Assembly: GCF_034366625.1 (NCBI RefSeq)
Contig: NZ_JAXMIH010000008.1
Span: 558,001-622,000 of the forward strand
Direction: 5' to 3'
Length of the DNA stretch: 64,000 nucleotides
Source of the DNA: Prosthecobacter sp.
Lineage (GTDB): Bacteria; Verrucomicrobiota; Verrucomicrobiia; Verrucomicrobiales; Verrucomicrobiaceae
A model generated the notes under the pieces. The model ran no database searches, was not told where the DNA came from, and saw only the letters and a list, made by a program, of their open reading frames with translations. The position numbers and the translations under genes are program-made. Below, piece after piece: positions 1 through 10,987 of this stretch (position 1 is the first letter of the stretch; each line of letters opens with the position of its first letter).

Positions 1-150
1 CGGGCACACGGCCACACCGCCTGCGAAGTCGAGATACTTCTTCCCATCGCGATCCCACACATAGGCACCCTCGCCACGCACCGGCCACACGTTGTAGCGG
101 CCATAGTTCGGCAAAACAAACTCCTGCATCAGTTGATCACTCGTTCTCAT
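1..150 (-). CDS. argD: Acetylornithine aminotransferase, N-terminal fragment
   Basis: Fifty codons from an ATG at 150 run off the left edge of the window. The peptide begins MRTSDQLMQEFVLPNYGRYN and continues with PVRGEGAYVWDRDGKKYLDFAGGVAV, the classic N-terminus of class III PLP-dependent acetylornithine/ornithine aminotransferases, which convert N-acetylglutamate semialdehyde to N-acetylornithine. The PLP lysine lies outside the window. It is the last visible gene of an argC-argJ-argB-argD run, 33 nt downstream of argB, so cotranscription is likely. The distinction from a closely related omega-aminotransferase rests on operon context. Confidence 0.88.
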   Translation of the reverse strand, partial: MRTSDQLMQEFVLPNYGRYNVWPVRGEGAYVWDRDGKKYLDFAGGVAVCP

Positions 151-183
151 CTCGTTCTTCGTGTCTAAAATCGCTCTGCCACT

Positions 184-1041
184 TCACAAATGAATCTCCG
201 TGCCAATCCCGCCATCGGTGAAGATTTCGAGAATCAGCGCATGCGGCAGACGGCCATCAATGAGATGCACCTTGCCCACGCCACCACGCAGCGAGTCGAG
301 CGATGAATCGACCTTCGGAATCATTCCGCCGCTGATGATGTTCTCCGCCTTCAGTTTGGCGATGGAGGCCTCGTCGAGGCTCGGAATGAGTGTCGTGTCG
401 TCCTTCGGATCGCGCATCACGCCGCGCACATCGCTCAGGAAAATGAGCTTGGTGGCCTTGAGCCGTTTGGCGAGGCCACAGGCGGCCAGATCGGCGTTCA
501 CGTTGAGCGTTCTGCCGGAGGCCAGTTCGCGGGCCACGGGTGAAACGACGGGAACGAACTCACCTGCGACTGCCGCCTGGATCAAACCGAGCTTGCAGTC
601 ATTCACCTCGCCGACCCAGCCGAGATCACCCTTCATTTTTTCGCCAAGGAAGACTTCGGTACCGGGAATGCCCACGGCCTTGCCGCCGAAAGCGTTGATC
701 TTGCTCACGATCTCCGGGTTGATCACGCGGGCGAGTGTCTCCTCGACGATCTTGATTGTCTCGTCGTCGGTTACGCGCATGCCGTTGATGAATTTGGCTT
801 GAAGACCGGACTCGGTCATCGCCTTGGAGATCGCCTTGCCTCCGCCGTGCACGATCACGGGGTTGATGCCCACGGCTTCGAGGAAAACAACGTCGCGCAG
901 AAAGCTATCGACTTGTACAGGGTCTTCCATCGCGCTGCCGCCGACCTTGATCAGAAACGTGCAGCCACGAAAGCTCTGCATGTAAGGCAGGGCTTCGAGA
1001 AGTACGGCGGATTTGGTGATTTGGGTATCGAGGGAATTCAT
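184..1041 (-). CDS. argB: Acetylglutamate kinase
   Basis: The product (285 aa) phosphorylates N-acetylglutamate in the second step of cyclic arginine synthesis in the cytoplasm. It has the amino-acid kinase fold: IKVGGSAM at 31-38 (phosphate-binding Lys32), HGGGK at 65-69 (substrate loop), a GGMIPK segment and the C-terminal GGIGTEI. About 25 residues precede the kinase core. In this family such an N-terminal helix is typical of arginine-inhibited hexameric enzymes, so feedback inhibition by arginine is inferred. The gene lies between argJ (27 nt upstream) and argD. Length is normal for the family. Confidence 0.96.
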   Translation of the reverse strand: MNSLDTQITKSAVLLEALPYMQSFRGCTFLIKVGGSAMEDPVQVDSFLRDVVFLEAVGINPVIVHGGGKAISKAMTESGLQAKFINGMRVTDDETIKIVEETLARVINPEIVSKINAFGGKAVGIPGTEVFLGEKMKGDLGWVGEVNDCKLGLIQAAVAGEFVPVVSPVARELASGRTLNVNADLAACGLAKRLKATKLIFLSDVRGVMRDPKDDTTLIPSLDEASIAKLKAENIISGGMIPKVDSSLDSLRGGVGKVHLIDGRLPHALILEIFTDGGIGTEIHL

Positions 1042-1068
1042 CGAAAGGGGAATGAATGCGTGCAGCGA

Positions 1069-2355
1069 TCAAGCAAAGCCCTTCTGGCGCTTCGCATGTA
1101 CGGCGGCGGAGTATTCGGCGCTGTTGAAATCGACGTACTCCTCGGAGAGGTCGCTTGTATAGACGGTGTAGCCGCTGGTGCCGAGATTGAGGTCGATGGT
1201 GACGGTGAACTTCGGCTCTTTGACGACCTTCTCCATCTCCGCGACGGGTGTTTTGGTCACAAGGCCGCCTTTGCAGGCCTGCAAACCGCCGAAGTAGATG
1301 TCGATGAGTTCTTCACGAATGCGCGCGCCAGAATAACCGACGGCGTGAATGATGCGGCCCCAGTTCGGGTCGCAGCCATGGAAAGAGCACTTCACCAGCA
1401 GCGATTTGGCCACCGCTTCAGCAGCCTTGCGGGCATCGCCGAGCGTGCGGGCATTGCGCACGCGAATTTCAACGAACTTGGTCACGCGCTCGCCGTCGCA
1501 GACGATCATCTTCGCAAGTTCGAGCATTACCTTGTGCAGGGCGCAGCGGAACAGCTCGCCTTCGGGCGTGTTCTTTTTGATCAAGGGCACGTCGCTGGCG
1601 CCATTGCTCATCACGATGACGGTGTCGTTCGTACTGGTGTCACCGTCGATGGTGATGCAGTTGAAGGACTTCTCCACGGCGTAGCGCATGGCACGGTGCA
1701 TTTTATCCTTGGCGACTTTCGCGTCCGTGGTGATGAAGCAGAGCATCGTGGCCATGTTCGGACAGATCATGCCGGCACCTTTGGCGATGCCGCCGATGCG
1801 GAAGCTGCCTTTGCCGCAGGGCACTTCGATGGCGAAGGTCTTCGGCTGCGTGTCGCTCGTCATGATGGCACGCATCGCGTCTTCGGAGCCTTTGGGGTTT
1901 AGCTTGGCAACCACATCGGGCACTTTGGGAATGATGCGTTCAATCGGCATCGGCATGCCGATGATGCCCGTCGAGCAGACGAGCACCTGGCGCATCTTCA
2001 CGCCCAGTTCTTCCGCCACGGCCTTGGTCATCGCCTTGGCGTCTTGAATGCCCTGCACGCCGGTGCAGGCGTTCGCGTTGCCGCTATTGGCGATGATGGC
2101 ACGCGTGTCGCTGTCCTTGATGTGCTGCTGGCACACGCGCACGCAGGCGGCACGGACTTTGTTCGTCGTGAACACGGCATCCGTGACGGTCGGCGAGTCG
2201 GAAACGATGAGCGCGAGGTCGAGACGCGTGGCATCGGGGTTCTTGATGCCGCAGGTCACGGCACCAGCACGAAAGCCCTTGGCGGCAGTGACACCACCGG
2301 AGACGATTTTGAATGGAACGCGGCATTCGCGCTCGTCATGAGCTTTGACGGCCAT
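1069..2355 (-). CDS. argJ: Glutamate N-acetyltransferase / amino-acid acetyltransferase ArgJ
   Basis: The product (428 aa) transfers acetyl from N-acetylornithine to glutamate, recycling the acetyl group in the cyclic arginine pathway; many members also use acetyl-CoA. The autocleavage site is visible as NMATML, with the nucleophilic Thr at about residue 203, so the precursor should split into alpha and beta chains. NSGNANACTG near 90-99 and the C-terminal EYVDFNSAEYSA tail fit the family. The ATG lies one base after the argC stop, indicating tight coupling. Whether it is mono- or bifunctional cannot be told from sequence; a separate argA-like gene sits at 25543-26868. Confidence 0.96.
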   Translation of the reverse strand: MAVKAHDERECRVPFKIVSGGVTAAKGFRAGAVTCGIKNPDATRLDLALIVSDSPTVTDAVFTTNKVRAACVRVCQQHIKDSDTRAIIANSGNANACTGVQGIQDAKAMTKAVAEELGVKMRQVLVCSTGIIGMPMPIERIIPKVPDVVAKLNPKGSEDAMRAIMTSDTQPKTFAIEVPCGKGSFRIGGIAKGAGMICPNMATMLCFITTDAKVAKDKMHRAMRYAVEKSFNCITIDGDTSTNDTVIVMSNGASDVPLIKKNTPEGELFRCALHKVMLELAKMIVCDGERVTKFVEIRVRNARTLGDARKAAEAVAKSLLVKCSFHGCDPNWGRIIHAVGYSGARIREELIDIYFGGLQACKGGLVTKTPVAEMEKVVKEPKFTVTIDLNLGTSGYTVYTSDLSEEYVDFNSAEYSAAVHAKRQKGFA

Positions 2356-2356
2356 A

Positions 2357-3406
2357 TCAGATGTTGAGAAGGCCTGCGGTGGCCTCGAAGCCGCAGATCA
2401 GGTTCATGTTTTGCACGGCCTGGCCCGAGGCGCCTTTGCCGATGTTATCTTCTGCACTCATCAAGATGAGTTGTCCTGCACGGGCATCGTAGGACCAGCC
2501 GATGTCCACGAAATTCGTGCCGGTGACGTTCTTCGTGTCGGGAGATTGGTTCACGCCGAGCAAACGCACAAACGGCTGCGTGTCATACGCGGCATGCAAA
2601 GCCGCGCCGATTTGGTCAATCGTCACACCGGGCTGCAACTGGGCAAAAATCGTCGTGCAGATGCCGGAGTGCGTGGGCATGAGATGCGGCACAAAGGAGA
2701 GCTTCACCTCGCGACCGGCGGCGAGGGCGAGTTCCTGGCCAACTTCGCTCAAATGACGATGCAGCGGCACGCTGTAGCTGCGCACGCTGTTTTGCACTTC
2801 GCAGAAGAGCAGGGGGATGCTCTCTTTGCGACCCGCGCCGCTCGCACCGCTCATGCTGGCGACGGAAAGCGGCGAATCGGCCAGCAGACCGGCTTTGAGC
2901 AGTGGAATGAGCGGCAGCAGGATGCTCGTGGGATAGCAGCCGGGGCACGCGATGAGCCGCGCGGTCTTGATCTGCTCCGCACGCACCTCGGGAAGCGCAT
3001 AAACCGCCTCATCGAGCAACTCAGGCGCGGGATGCGCATGACCGTAAAATTCCTCATAAAGCGCGGCGCTGCGAAGGCGGAAGTCGGCGCTCAAGTCGAT
3101 CACCTTCAGGCCGAGCTCGAGCAACGGTTTGGCATATTCGACAGAAACACCATGCGGCAGCGCCAGGAAGGCGATCTCGGCTCCCGCAGCTTTCAAAGCG
3201 GTCGCATCGGGCGCGGTGAAAGTGAGTGAATCGGCCAGACCGACGCCACGGAAGCGCGGAAACTCTTTTGACAGCGCCTTGCCGGCCAATGACCGCGAAG
3301 TCACCGCCACCAGCTCGGCGTTCGGATGGCGCAGCAGGAGACGCAGGAGCTCGGCTCCTGAGTAACCACTGGCTCCAACGACGGCGACTTTGACGGGTGC
3401 GGACAT
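2357..3406 (-). CDS. argC: N-acetyl-gamma-glutamyl-phosphate reductase
   Basis: The product (349 aa) reduces N-acetylglutamyl-phosphate to the semialdehyde with NADPH. The Rossmann motif GASGYSG is at 11-17 and the catalytic Cys157 is in PGCYPT. The start at 3406 is chosen because the peptide then begins MSAPVKVAVVGASGYSG, the normal N-terminus; an ATG 14 codons upstream would add a non-conserved leader. It is the first gene of the minus-strand arg operon and is divergent from the ClpX-like gene at 3538, so the operon promoter should lie in 3407-3537. No ARG box could be recognised by eye. Confidence 0.95.
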   Translation of the reverse strand: MSAPVKVAVVGASGYSGAELLRLLLRHPNAELVAVTSRSLAGKALSKEFPRFRGVGLADSLTFTAPDATALKAAGAEIAFLALPHGVSVEYAKPLLELGLKVIDLSADFRLRSAALYEEFYGHAHPAPELLDEAVYALPEVRAEQIKTARLIACPGCYPTSILLPLIPLLKAGLLADSPLSVASMSGASGAGRKESIPLLFCEVQNSVRSYSVPLHRHLSEVGQELALAAGREVKLSFVPHLMPTHSGICTTIFAQLQPGVTIDQIGAALHAAYDTQPFVRLLGVNQSPDTKNVTGTNFVDIGWSYDARAGQLILMSAEDNIGKGASGQAVQNMNLICGFEATAGLLNI

Positions 3407-3537
3407 AGTGCGGGGGGCGGAGTATGAGGGGTCGCAAGATACGTGCAACCCTGAAAAAGATCATTTCTGGGCCTTGCGCAGCACGCATCGTGCCGCTTGT
3501 CAGCGGGCCTCGCCTCGCGCACTATCTGCGCCCCCAC

Positions 3538-5220
3538 ATGAGCGACTCCACGCCCGAAACACCCGAAGCCGACCAGCCGAAGACTCCCACCACGCCGGAG
3601 GAGATCACGCGCAAGCTGGAGGACTTCATCAAGAACACGCTGGGCGGCCAGGTGCTCTTCACGCGTGTGGACGGGCCTGGCGCACGGCGTGAGCAGGAAA
3701 GCGGCGAAAAATCCGGTGAGGAGCCTCAGGAAGACAACGAGGAAGCTTTTGAATTCCATTACAAGCCCGCCGACATCAAAGCGCATCTCGACCGCTTCGT
3801 AATCCGGCAGGACGAGGCCAAGAAGGTGCTAGCCACGGCGGTTTGTGATCATTATCACCACGCGCAGATGCTGCGTGAGGACCGTGAGTCAGACTCGACC
3901 GGCCCACGGCTCGAATTCTCCAAGCAGAACGTCATCATCATCGGTCCCACGGGCGTGGGGAAGACCTACCTCGTCAAACACATCGCTGATCTCATTGGCG
4001 TGCCGTTTGTGAAGGCGGACGCGACAAAATTCAGCGAAACCGGCTACGTCGGCGCGGATGTGGACGATCTGGTGCGTGACCTCGTGGCGAAAGCGAACGG
4101 CGACATCGACCTGGCCGAGCACGGCATCATCTACCTGGATGAAATCGACAAGCTGAGCAGCGGGCCGGAAAAACTGGGCCGCGATGTGAGCGGGCGCGGC
4201 GTGCAAACCACGCTGCTGAAACTCATGGAGGAGACCGAGGTGCCGCTCTACGCGCCGAATGACATCCGCAGCCAGATGCAGATGATGTTCGACACGCGCA
4301 AAGGCCGCACCGGCCGTGAGGTGGTGAACACGCGCAACATTCTGTTCATTGTCAGCGGTGCTTTCAGCGGCCTCGACAAGATCATCGAGAAGCGTACGAA
4401 CCGGAAATCCATCGGCTTCGTCTCTGCTGGTGACTCAAAATCAACCGCTGCCGAGCATCTGTTCCGCGAGGCGCGCACGAAGGACTTCATCGACTACGGT
4501 TTCGAGGCCGAGTTCATCGGCCGCCTGCCGGTGCGCGTGGTGTGTGATCCGCTCAGCGCGGATGACATGTTCCAGATCATGAAGAACTCCGAGGGCAGCC
4601 TCATCCGCCAGTATGAGCGGGAGTTTGCCGCTTACGGCGTGAAGGCTGTCTTTGAAGATGATGCGTTGCGTGAGATCGCCAGCCGCGCCGAGGATGAAAA
4701 AACCGGCGCGCGCGGCCTCGTGACCGTCTGGGAGCGTGTGCTGCGAGATTTCAAATTTGAAATGCCCAGCCTCGGTCTTCCGGAACTGCGCATTGATGGC
4801 GCGTTGGTCAAAAATCCCGAGCAAGTGCTCGCCCAATGCCGCACGCAGGCAGCCACCTTTGCTGTGGAGCTCGGCGTGGCGCATGCGGACGAGATCAAGG
4901 GCTTCGCCGAACGTTTTCAGCGTGATCACGGCTTCACGCTCGATTTTGACGCGTCCGCGATCGCGGCGATTGCCGCCAGGGCGCAACGTGAAGGCGCGCA
5001 TGTTGACGTGATGTGCGAGAAGCTCTTCAAAGACTACCCATTCGGCCTGAAGCTCGTCACCCGCAGCACGGGTGAGACGAGTTTTGCCCTCTCCGCCGAC
5101 GCGATAGCCAATCCCGACAAGTTTGTCAGCGATCTCGTCGTCAGCGCCTGCCGTCAGCAGCCGCCACCTGCTTCCAACATCATCGACATCACTCCCGACT
5201 CCACCGCCCATGAATCGTAA
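3538..5220 (+). CDS. ClpX-like AAA+ unfoldase without zinc-binding domain
   Basis: The product (560 aa) has the AAA+ core of ClpX: Walker A GPTGVGKT at 136-143, Walker B IIYLDEID at 197-204, pore loop GYVG at 169-172, Arg finger around R329 and sensor-2 GAR at 390-392. An IGF tripeptide at 292-294 matches the ClpP-docking loop, so a role as a ClpP partner is plausible. It lacks the N-terminal C4 zinc domain of standard ClpX; residues 1-75 are charged and disordered-looking instead. About 150 residues follow the small AAA domain, an extension ClpX does not have. The chosen ATG avoids a non-conserved 38-codon leader. The stop overlaps the next gene by 11 nt, suggesting translational coupling. 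Confidence 0.88.
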   Translation: MSDSTPETPEADQPKTPTTPEEITRKLEDFIKNTLGGQVLFTRVDGPGARREQESGEKSGEEPQEDNEEAFEFHYKPADIKAHLDRFVIRQDEAKKVLATAVCDHYHHAQMLREDRESDSTGPRLEFSKQNVIIIGPTGVGKTYLVKHIADLIGVPFVKADATKFSETGYVGADVDDLVRDLVAKANGDIDLAEHGIIYLDEIDKLSSGPEKLGRDVSGRGVQTTLLKLMEETEVPLYAPNDIRSQMQMMFDTRKGRTGREVVNTRNILFIVSGAFSGLDKIIEKRTNRKSIGFVSAGDSKSTAAEHLFREARTKDFIDYGFEAEFIGRLPVRVVCDPLSADDMFQIMKNSEGSLIRQYEREFAAYGVKAVFEDDALREIASRAEDEKTGARGLVTVWERVLRDFKFEMPSLGLPELRIDGALVKNPEQVLAQCRTQAATFAVELGVAHADEIKGFAERFQRDHGFTLDFDASAIAAIAARAQREGAHVDVMCEKLFKDYPFGLKLVTRSTGETSFALSADAIANPDKFVSDLVVSACRQQPPPASNIIDITPDSTAHES

Positions 5221-6496
5221 TCATGCCGCCGCCATGTTCATCGGCGTGCTCATCTGCATTCCGCTGCTGGCCCTGTATCACTTCGGCTTTTTCCAAAGCA
5301 CGGCGGACTGGTTCGCGGGGCTGTATGCGCGCGGCTTCATCCTGCCGCAGGGCGGTTTGAAGCAGCTCGTCTGGCTGCAATACGGTTACTACACGCTGAT
5401 GGCGTTCGTCAGCGCCTGGGTGTGCCTCGAAATGCTCTCGCAGTGGCGGCGCTTTGCCTTTCTGCTCGGTGGAACCTTTCTCACCGTCACGTTCTCCTGC
5501 ATCATGGCGATGAGCGGCGTTTTGTTCGAGCCGGTGTCGGGTTCGCTGGCGATGTGGTTTGCTGGAATCGCGGGCATCGCCGTCAGCGGCTCGGTGGACG
5601 GCTACCGCCGTCATGTGATGCGCGAGTATTTCGTCGGCAGGCTTTCCACGCGGCTCTTCGAGGAGCTGGCGGATCAAAACAATCCCACAAAAATGACGGA
5701 GCGCCGCGAGATCACCGTGTTGACCTGCCGCCTGCTCAATCACGTGGAGATCGCCACCAGCATCGAGCCAAAGTTCTTCGAGGAGATGGCCGCGCATTTC
5801 CAGCGCAGCGTGTCGGAGTTCCTCATCGCCCGTGGAGCTTATCTGGATGATTGCGACGCCCGTCAGGTGCGCGTGTTCTTCGGTTTTCCGCTCACTGACG
5901 AGCATCACGCGCTGCACGCCGTGCAGGTGGCCGCGGTGCTGCGCACGCATCTGGCCGCGCTGAGTCGCGAGATTGAGTTTCGCTTCGGCAAGCGGGCGCA
6001 AATAGGCGTGGCATTCAGCAGCGGACCGGCGGTGTGCGGGCTGTATGGCGTGAGCCACTTTGAGAGTTTCAGCGCCGTGGGCGATGTGATCGATTTCGCC
6101 ACCCGGCTCTGCATTTTGAACTCCGAATACGGTAGCAAGGTGCTGCTCAACGCCCGCACTTACGCTCTGGTGAAGGACAATGCCGAGGTGCGTCCGATGG
6201 AGATGGTCAGCGTCTCCGGCTCCAGCCAGATGAGCGAAGTTTATGAACTGCTGGCTGAAAAAGGCACGCTCACCGAGCAGGAGGGTCGTGCCCGCGATGC
6301 CTTCTGGCAGGGCGTGGTGCAGTATCGCAAAGGCGATCTGAAGCAGTCGCTCGAAAGCTTCAAGAACGCCACCATTGAGGACCGCGAGGATGCGCCGCTG
6401 AAATACTTCATCGAGCGAGTCGAGACAGCCTTGAAGGACAAGGCCGTTCCTGAGAAAGAAACGCCGAAGCACGCGCGCAAACTTGCCGCCACCTGA
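5210..6496 (+). CDS. Membrane protein with degenerate class III nucleotide cyclase domain
   Basis: The product (428 aa) has about four hydrophobic segments in residues 8-127, a cyclase homology domain at about 165-350 and a TPR-like helical tail near 375-410. The domain is recognisable from ITVLTCRLL (168-176), RVFFGFP (221-227) and VGDVIDFATRL (290-300). Key residues differ from active adenylate/guanylate cyclases: the first metal-binding Asp of the usual LFADI motif is replaced (Arg174), and the transition-state Asn of GDxVNxAxR is Asp295, while Arg299 is kept. A sensory or regulatory pseudo-cyclase is therefore more likely than an active enzyme. The ATG overlaps the ClpX-like stop by 11 nt, and recR follows 9 nt after its own stop. 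Confidence 0.82.
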   Translation: MNRNHAAAMFIGVLICIPLLALYHFGFFQSTADWFAGLYARGFILPQGGLKQLVWLQYGYYTLMAFVSAWVCLEMLSQWRRFAFLLGGTFLTVTFSCIMAMSGVLFEPVSGSLAMWFAGIAGIAVSGSVDGYRRHVMREYFVGRLSTRLFEELADQNNPTKMTERREITVLTCRLLNHVEIATSIEPKFFEEMAAHFQRSVSEFLIARGAYLDDCDARQVRVFFGFPLTDEHHALHAVQVAAVLRTHLAALSREIEFRFGKRAQIGVAFSSGPAVCGLYGVSHFESFSAVGDVIDFATRLCILNSEYGSKVLLNARTYALVKDNAEVRPMEMVSVSGSSQMSEVYELLAEKGTLTEQEGRARDAFWQGVVQYRKGDLKQSLESFKNATIEDREDAPLKYFIERVETALKDKAVPEKETPKHARKLAAT

Positions 6497-6505
6497 TTTC
6501 TCGTC

Positions 6506-7129
6506 GTGCGCATCGACTATCCACCTGCCATCCAGCGCCTCGTCGCCCAGCTCAAGTCGTTGCCCGGCCTCGGTCCGCGCAGCGCAGAGCGCCTGATGCT
6601 CTGGCTGCTGCAGATGCGCGAAGATCGCATCACCTCGCTTTCAAACACGCTGATGGAGGCGAAGGAGCGCATCATTCCGTGCTCCGACTGCGGCTTTTTC
6701 ATTGAAAACGACAGCGCCTGCCTGCTCTGCCACGATCCCCGTCGCCAGCAGCGGCTGCTTTGCGTCGTCGAGCAAGCCGCCGACGTGCTGCGGTTGGAGC
6801 GCAGCGGCGCGTTTCAAGGTTTGTATCATGTGCTCGGCGGACGGCTCTCGCCGCTCGACAACGTCACGCCTGAAGACCTGCGCATGGAATCGCTCGTGAA
6901 TCGTGTTCGTGATCTGCACACGGAGGAGGTCATCATCGCCCTCGGTTCCGATGTCGAAGGGGAGGCCACGGCCAGCTACATCGCCGATCTGCTACGACCC
7001 GCCGGCATTGCCATCACCAGGCTCGCCCAAGGCATGCCCGCAGGCGGCGGCCTCGATCATGTGGATGAGCTCACGCTTTACCAGGCCTTGCACGGGCGAC
7101 GGAAGATGGGCTGGGAAGCAAAGAGTTAG
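6506..7129 (+). CDS. recR: Recombination mediator protein RecR
   Basis: The product (207 aa) works with RecF/RecO to load RecA on gapped DNA. Visible domains are the helix-hairpin-helix LKSLPGLGPRSAERL (16-30), a C4 zinc finger with Cys59, 62, 72 and 75, and a Toprim domain with the EGEATASYI segment (151-159). The start is GTG, nine bases after the cyclase stop; no better ATG exists at the conserved N-terminus. In many bacteria recR is paired with dnaX and a YbaB-type gene, which are absent here. Length is normal. Confidence 0.96.
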   Translation: MRIDYPPAIQRLVAQLKSLPGLGPRSAERLMLWLLQMREDRITSLSNTLMEAKERIIPCSDCGFFIENDSACLLCHDPRRQQRLLCVVEQAADVLRLERSGAFQGLYHVLGGRLSPLDNVTPEDLRMESLVNRVRDLHTEEVIIALGSDVEGEATASYIADLLRPAGIAITRLAQGMPAGGGLDHVDELTLYQALHGRRKMGWEAKS

Positions 7130-7185
7130 ACACGTCAAATCCAATCTCGACAAGAGACGGCGGATGGGTAATAAGCCATCCTCGT

Positions 7186-7920
7186 ATGGTCCAATACCAC
7201 CTCGCACGCAACGGCCAGCAGCTTGGCGTTTTCTCCGAAGATGAAGTCCGGTCCGGCATGACCACCGGTCAGTTCCTGTCCGATGACCTGCTGTGGTCCG
7301 AGGGAATGTCAGACTGGGAGCCTGCGGGCGGGCGCTTCCAAGCCGCAGTAGTTGCACTGCCGCAAAGTCCGGCGGTGACCGACTCTACAGCCTACAACCC
7401 CTATGCTGCTCCGAAGGCGAATGTGCTGCCCGCCGCCGCCGCGAATGTCCAGCTTGCGTCCCTGGGCAAACGCCTCGGCGCATTTTTGCTGGATGCCTTG
7501 GTGGGCATGGTGGTGATCGGTGTTCCTTATTTTATCCTCATGATGGAGCTGGGTGCTGGAGGGAAAAGTGGGCAGGAGCCCGAGTTTACTCCCACAGCCA
7601 TTGGCTCGTTGGTGTGTTTGCTGCTGGGAGGTCTTGGGCTGCTGGTCATCAACCTTATGCTGCTCACCACCCGGGGGCAGTCTCTTGGCAAGATGTGGCT
7701 CGGCATCCGCATCGTCAGCCACCCGGACGCCCAGTTGCCGGGCTTTGTGAGGGCGGTGTTGCTGCGTGCTTTCGTCAACGGTCTCATCGGTGCGGTGCCA
7801 TGCCTCGGAGGCATCTATTCCATCGTGGATGGGTGTTTTGTGTTTCGCGACGACCGTCGCTGCATCCATGATTTGATCGCCGGCACGCAGGTCATCGAGG
7901 GCAATCCGCCCAAGGCTTGA
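7186..7920 (+). CDS. GYF_2-RDD membrane protein
   Basis: The product (244 aa) starts with a GYF_2 (DUF4339) module: MVQYHLARNGQQLGVFSEDEV with the WSEGMSDWEPA segment, residues 1-50. A linker rich in Ala and Pro follows, then an RDD domain from about residue 85 with LGKRLGAFLLDALVG, two or three transmembrane helices and the TRGQSLGKMWLGIRIV signature. GYF_2-RDD fusions are common in Verrucomicrobiota and Planctomycetota; their function is not established, though GYF_2 is thought to mediate protein contacts. The gene converges on the zincin gene with a six-base gap. Confidence 0.85.
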   Translation: MVQYHLARNGQQLGVFSEDEVRSGMTTGQFLSDDLLWSEGMSDWEPAGGRFQAAVVALPQSPAVTDSTAYNPYAAPKANVLPAAAANVQLASLGKRLGAFLLDALVGMVVIGVPYFILMMELGAGGKSGQEPEFTPTAIGSLVCLLLGGLGLLVINLMLLTTRGQSLGKMWLGIRIVSHPDAQLPGFVRAVLLRAFVNGLIGAVPCLGGIYSIVDGCFVFRDDRRCIHDLIAGTQVIEGNPPKA

Positions 7921-7926
7921 GTTTGT

Positions 7927-8298
7927 TCACGCCAGTCCCAGTGCCGCGACCTCATCCTCATCCAGGCCGAGGTAGTGTCCGAGTTCGTGGAGAAAAGTGA
8001 TGCGCACTTCGCTGCGATAGGTGGCCAGATCGCCATTGCAGTCGTCCCACAGGTTGTCCAGGAAGAGTCGGATGCGCGGCATTTCATCCGGCGCGGCGGG
8101 CAGGGGATCGCAGCGGGCATTGCCTTCAAAGAGACCGAGCAGATCGGGATCGAGATCTTCGTCGATGTCGATCAGCGCATCCATCTCGCAGAACTCGATA
8201 CGGCAGTCGGCTGCTTCAGTGCGAATCTGCTCAGGCAATGAGAGCAGGACGGACTTCACCACGCTGGTGGCGATGGATTGGAGACGTTCGTAGCGCAT
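7927..8298 (-). CDS. Minimal zincin-like metallopeptidase (PF06262 type)
   Basis: A small protein (123 aa) ending in RITFLHELGHYLGLDEDEVAALGL. The HExxH motif is at 104-108, followed by GLDEDE, which is the arrangement of the small Zincin_1 family whose substrates are unknown. The remainder is acidic and has no signal peptide, so it should be cytoplasmic. It lies three bases downstream of the M1 aminopeptidase gene on the same strand, so the two are probably cotranscribed. Confidence 0.82.
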   Translation of the reverse strand: MRYERLQSIATSVVKSVLLSLPEQIRTEAADCRIEFCEMDALIDIDEDLDPDLLGLFEGNARCDPLPAAPDEMPRIRLFLDNLWDDCNGDLATYRSEVRITFLHELGHYLGLDEDEVAALGLA

Positions 8299-8301
8299 GG
8301 A

Positions 8302-10902
<2,601 letters not shown>

Positions 10903-10987
10903 GACGGCGGCGAGCATCCCCGGCTCGTGCTGGCATGGCAAGAACAAACCGGAAGGAGAGCCGGTGCATCTTCGTATTGGCCTCGTC

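Noticed and set aside
799..1902. Long open frame on the plus strand opposite argB/argJ
   Set aside because: It is a shadow of argJ/argB: low-complexity His/Ala/Gly-rich sequence without motifs, fully overlapping strongly supported genes.
5189..6472. Long minus-strand frame opposite the cyclase-like gene
   Set aside because: High GC at third positions keeps stop codons rare in the antisense frame; the sequence has no domain and the plus-strand product is recognisable.
7936..8298. Zincin gene as a toxin-antitoxin toxin
   Set aside because: HExxH small zincins are widespread housekeeping-type proteins; there is no small partner gene next to it.
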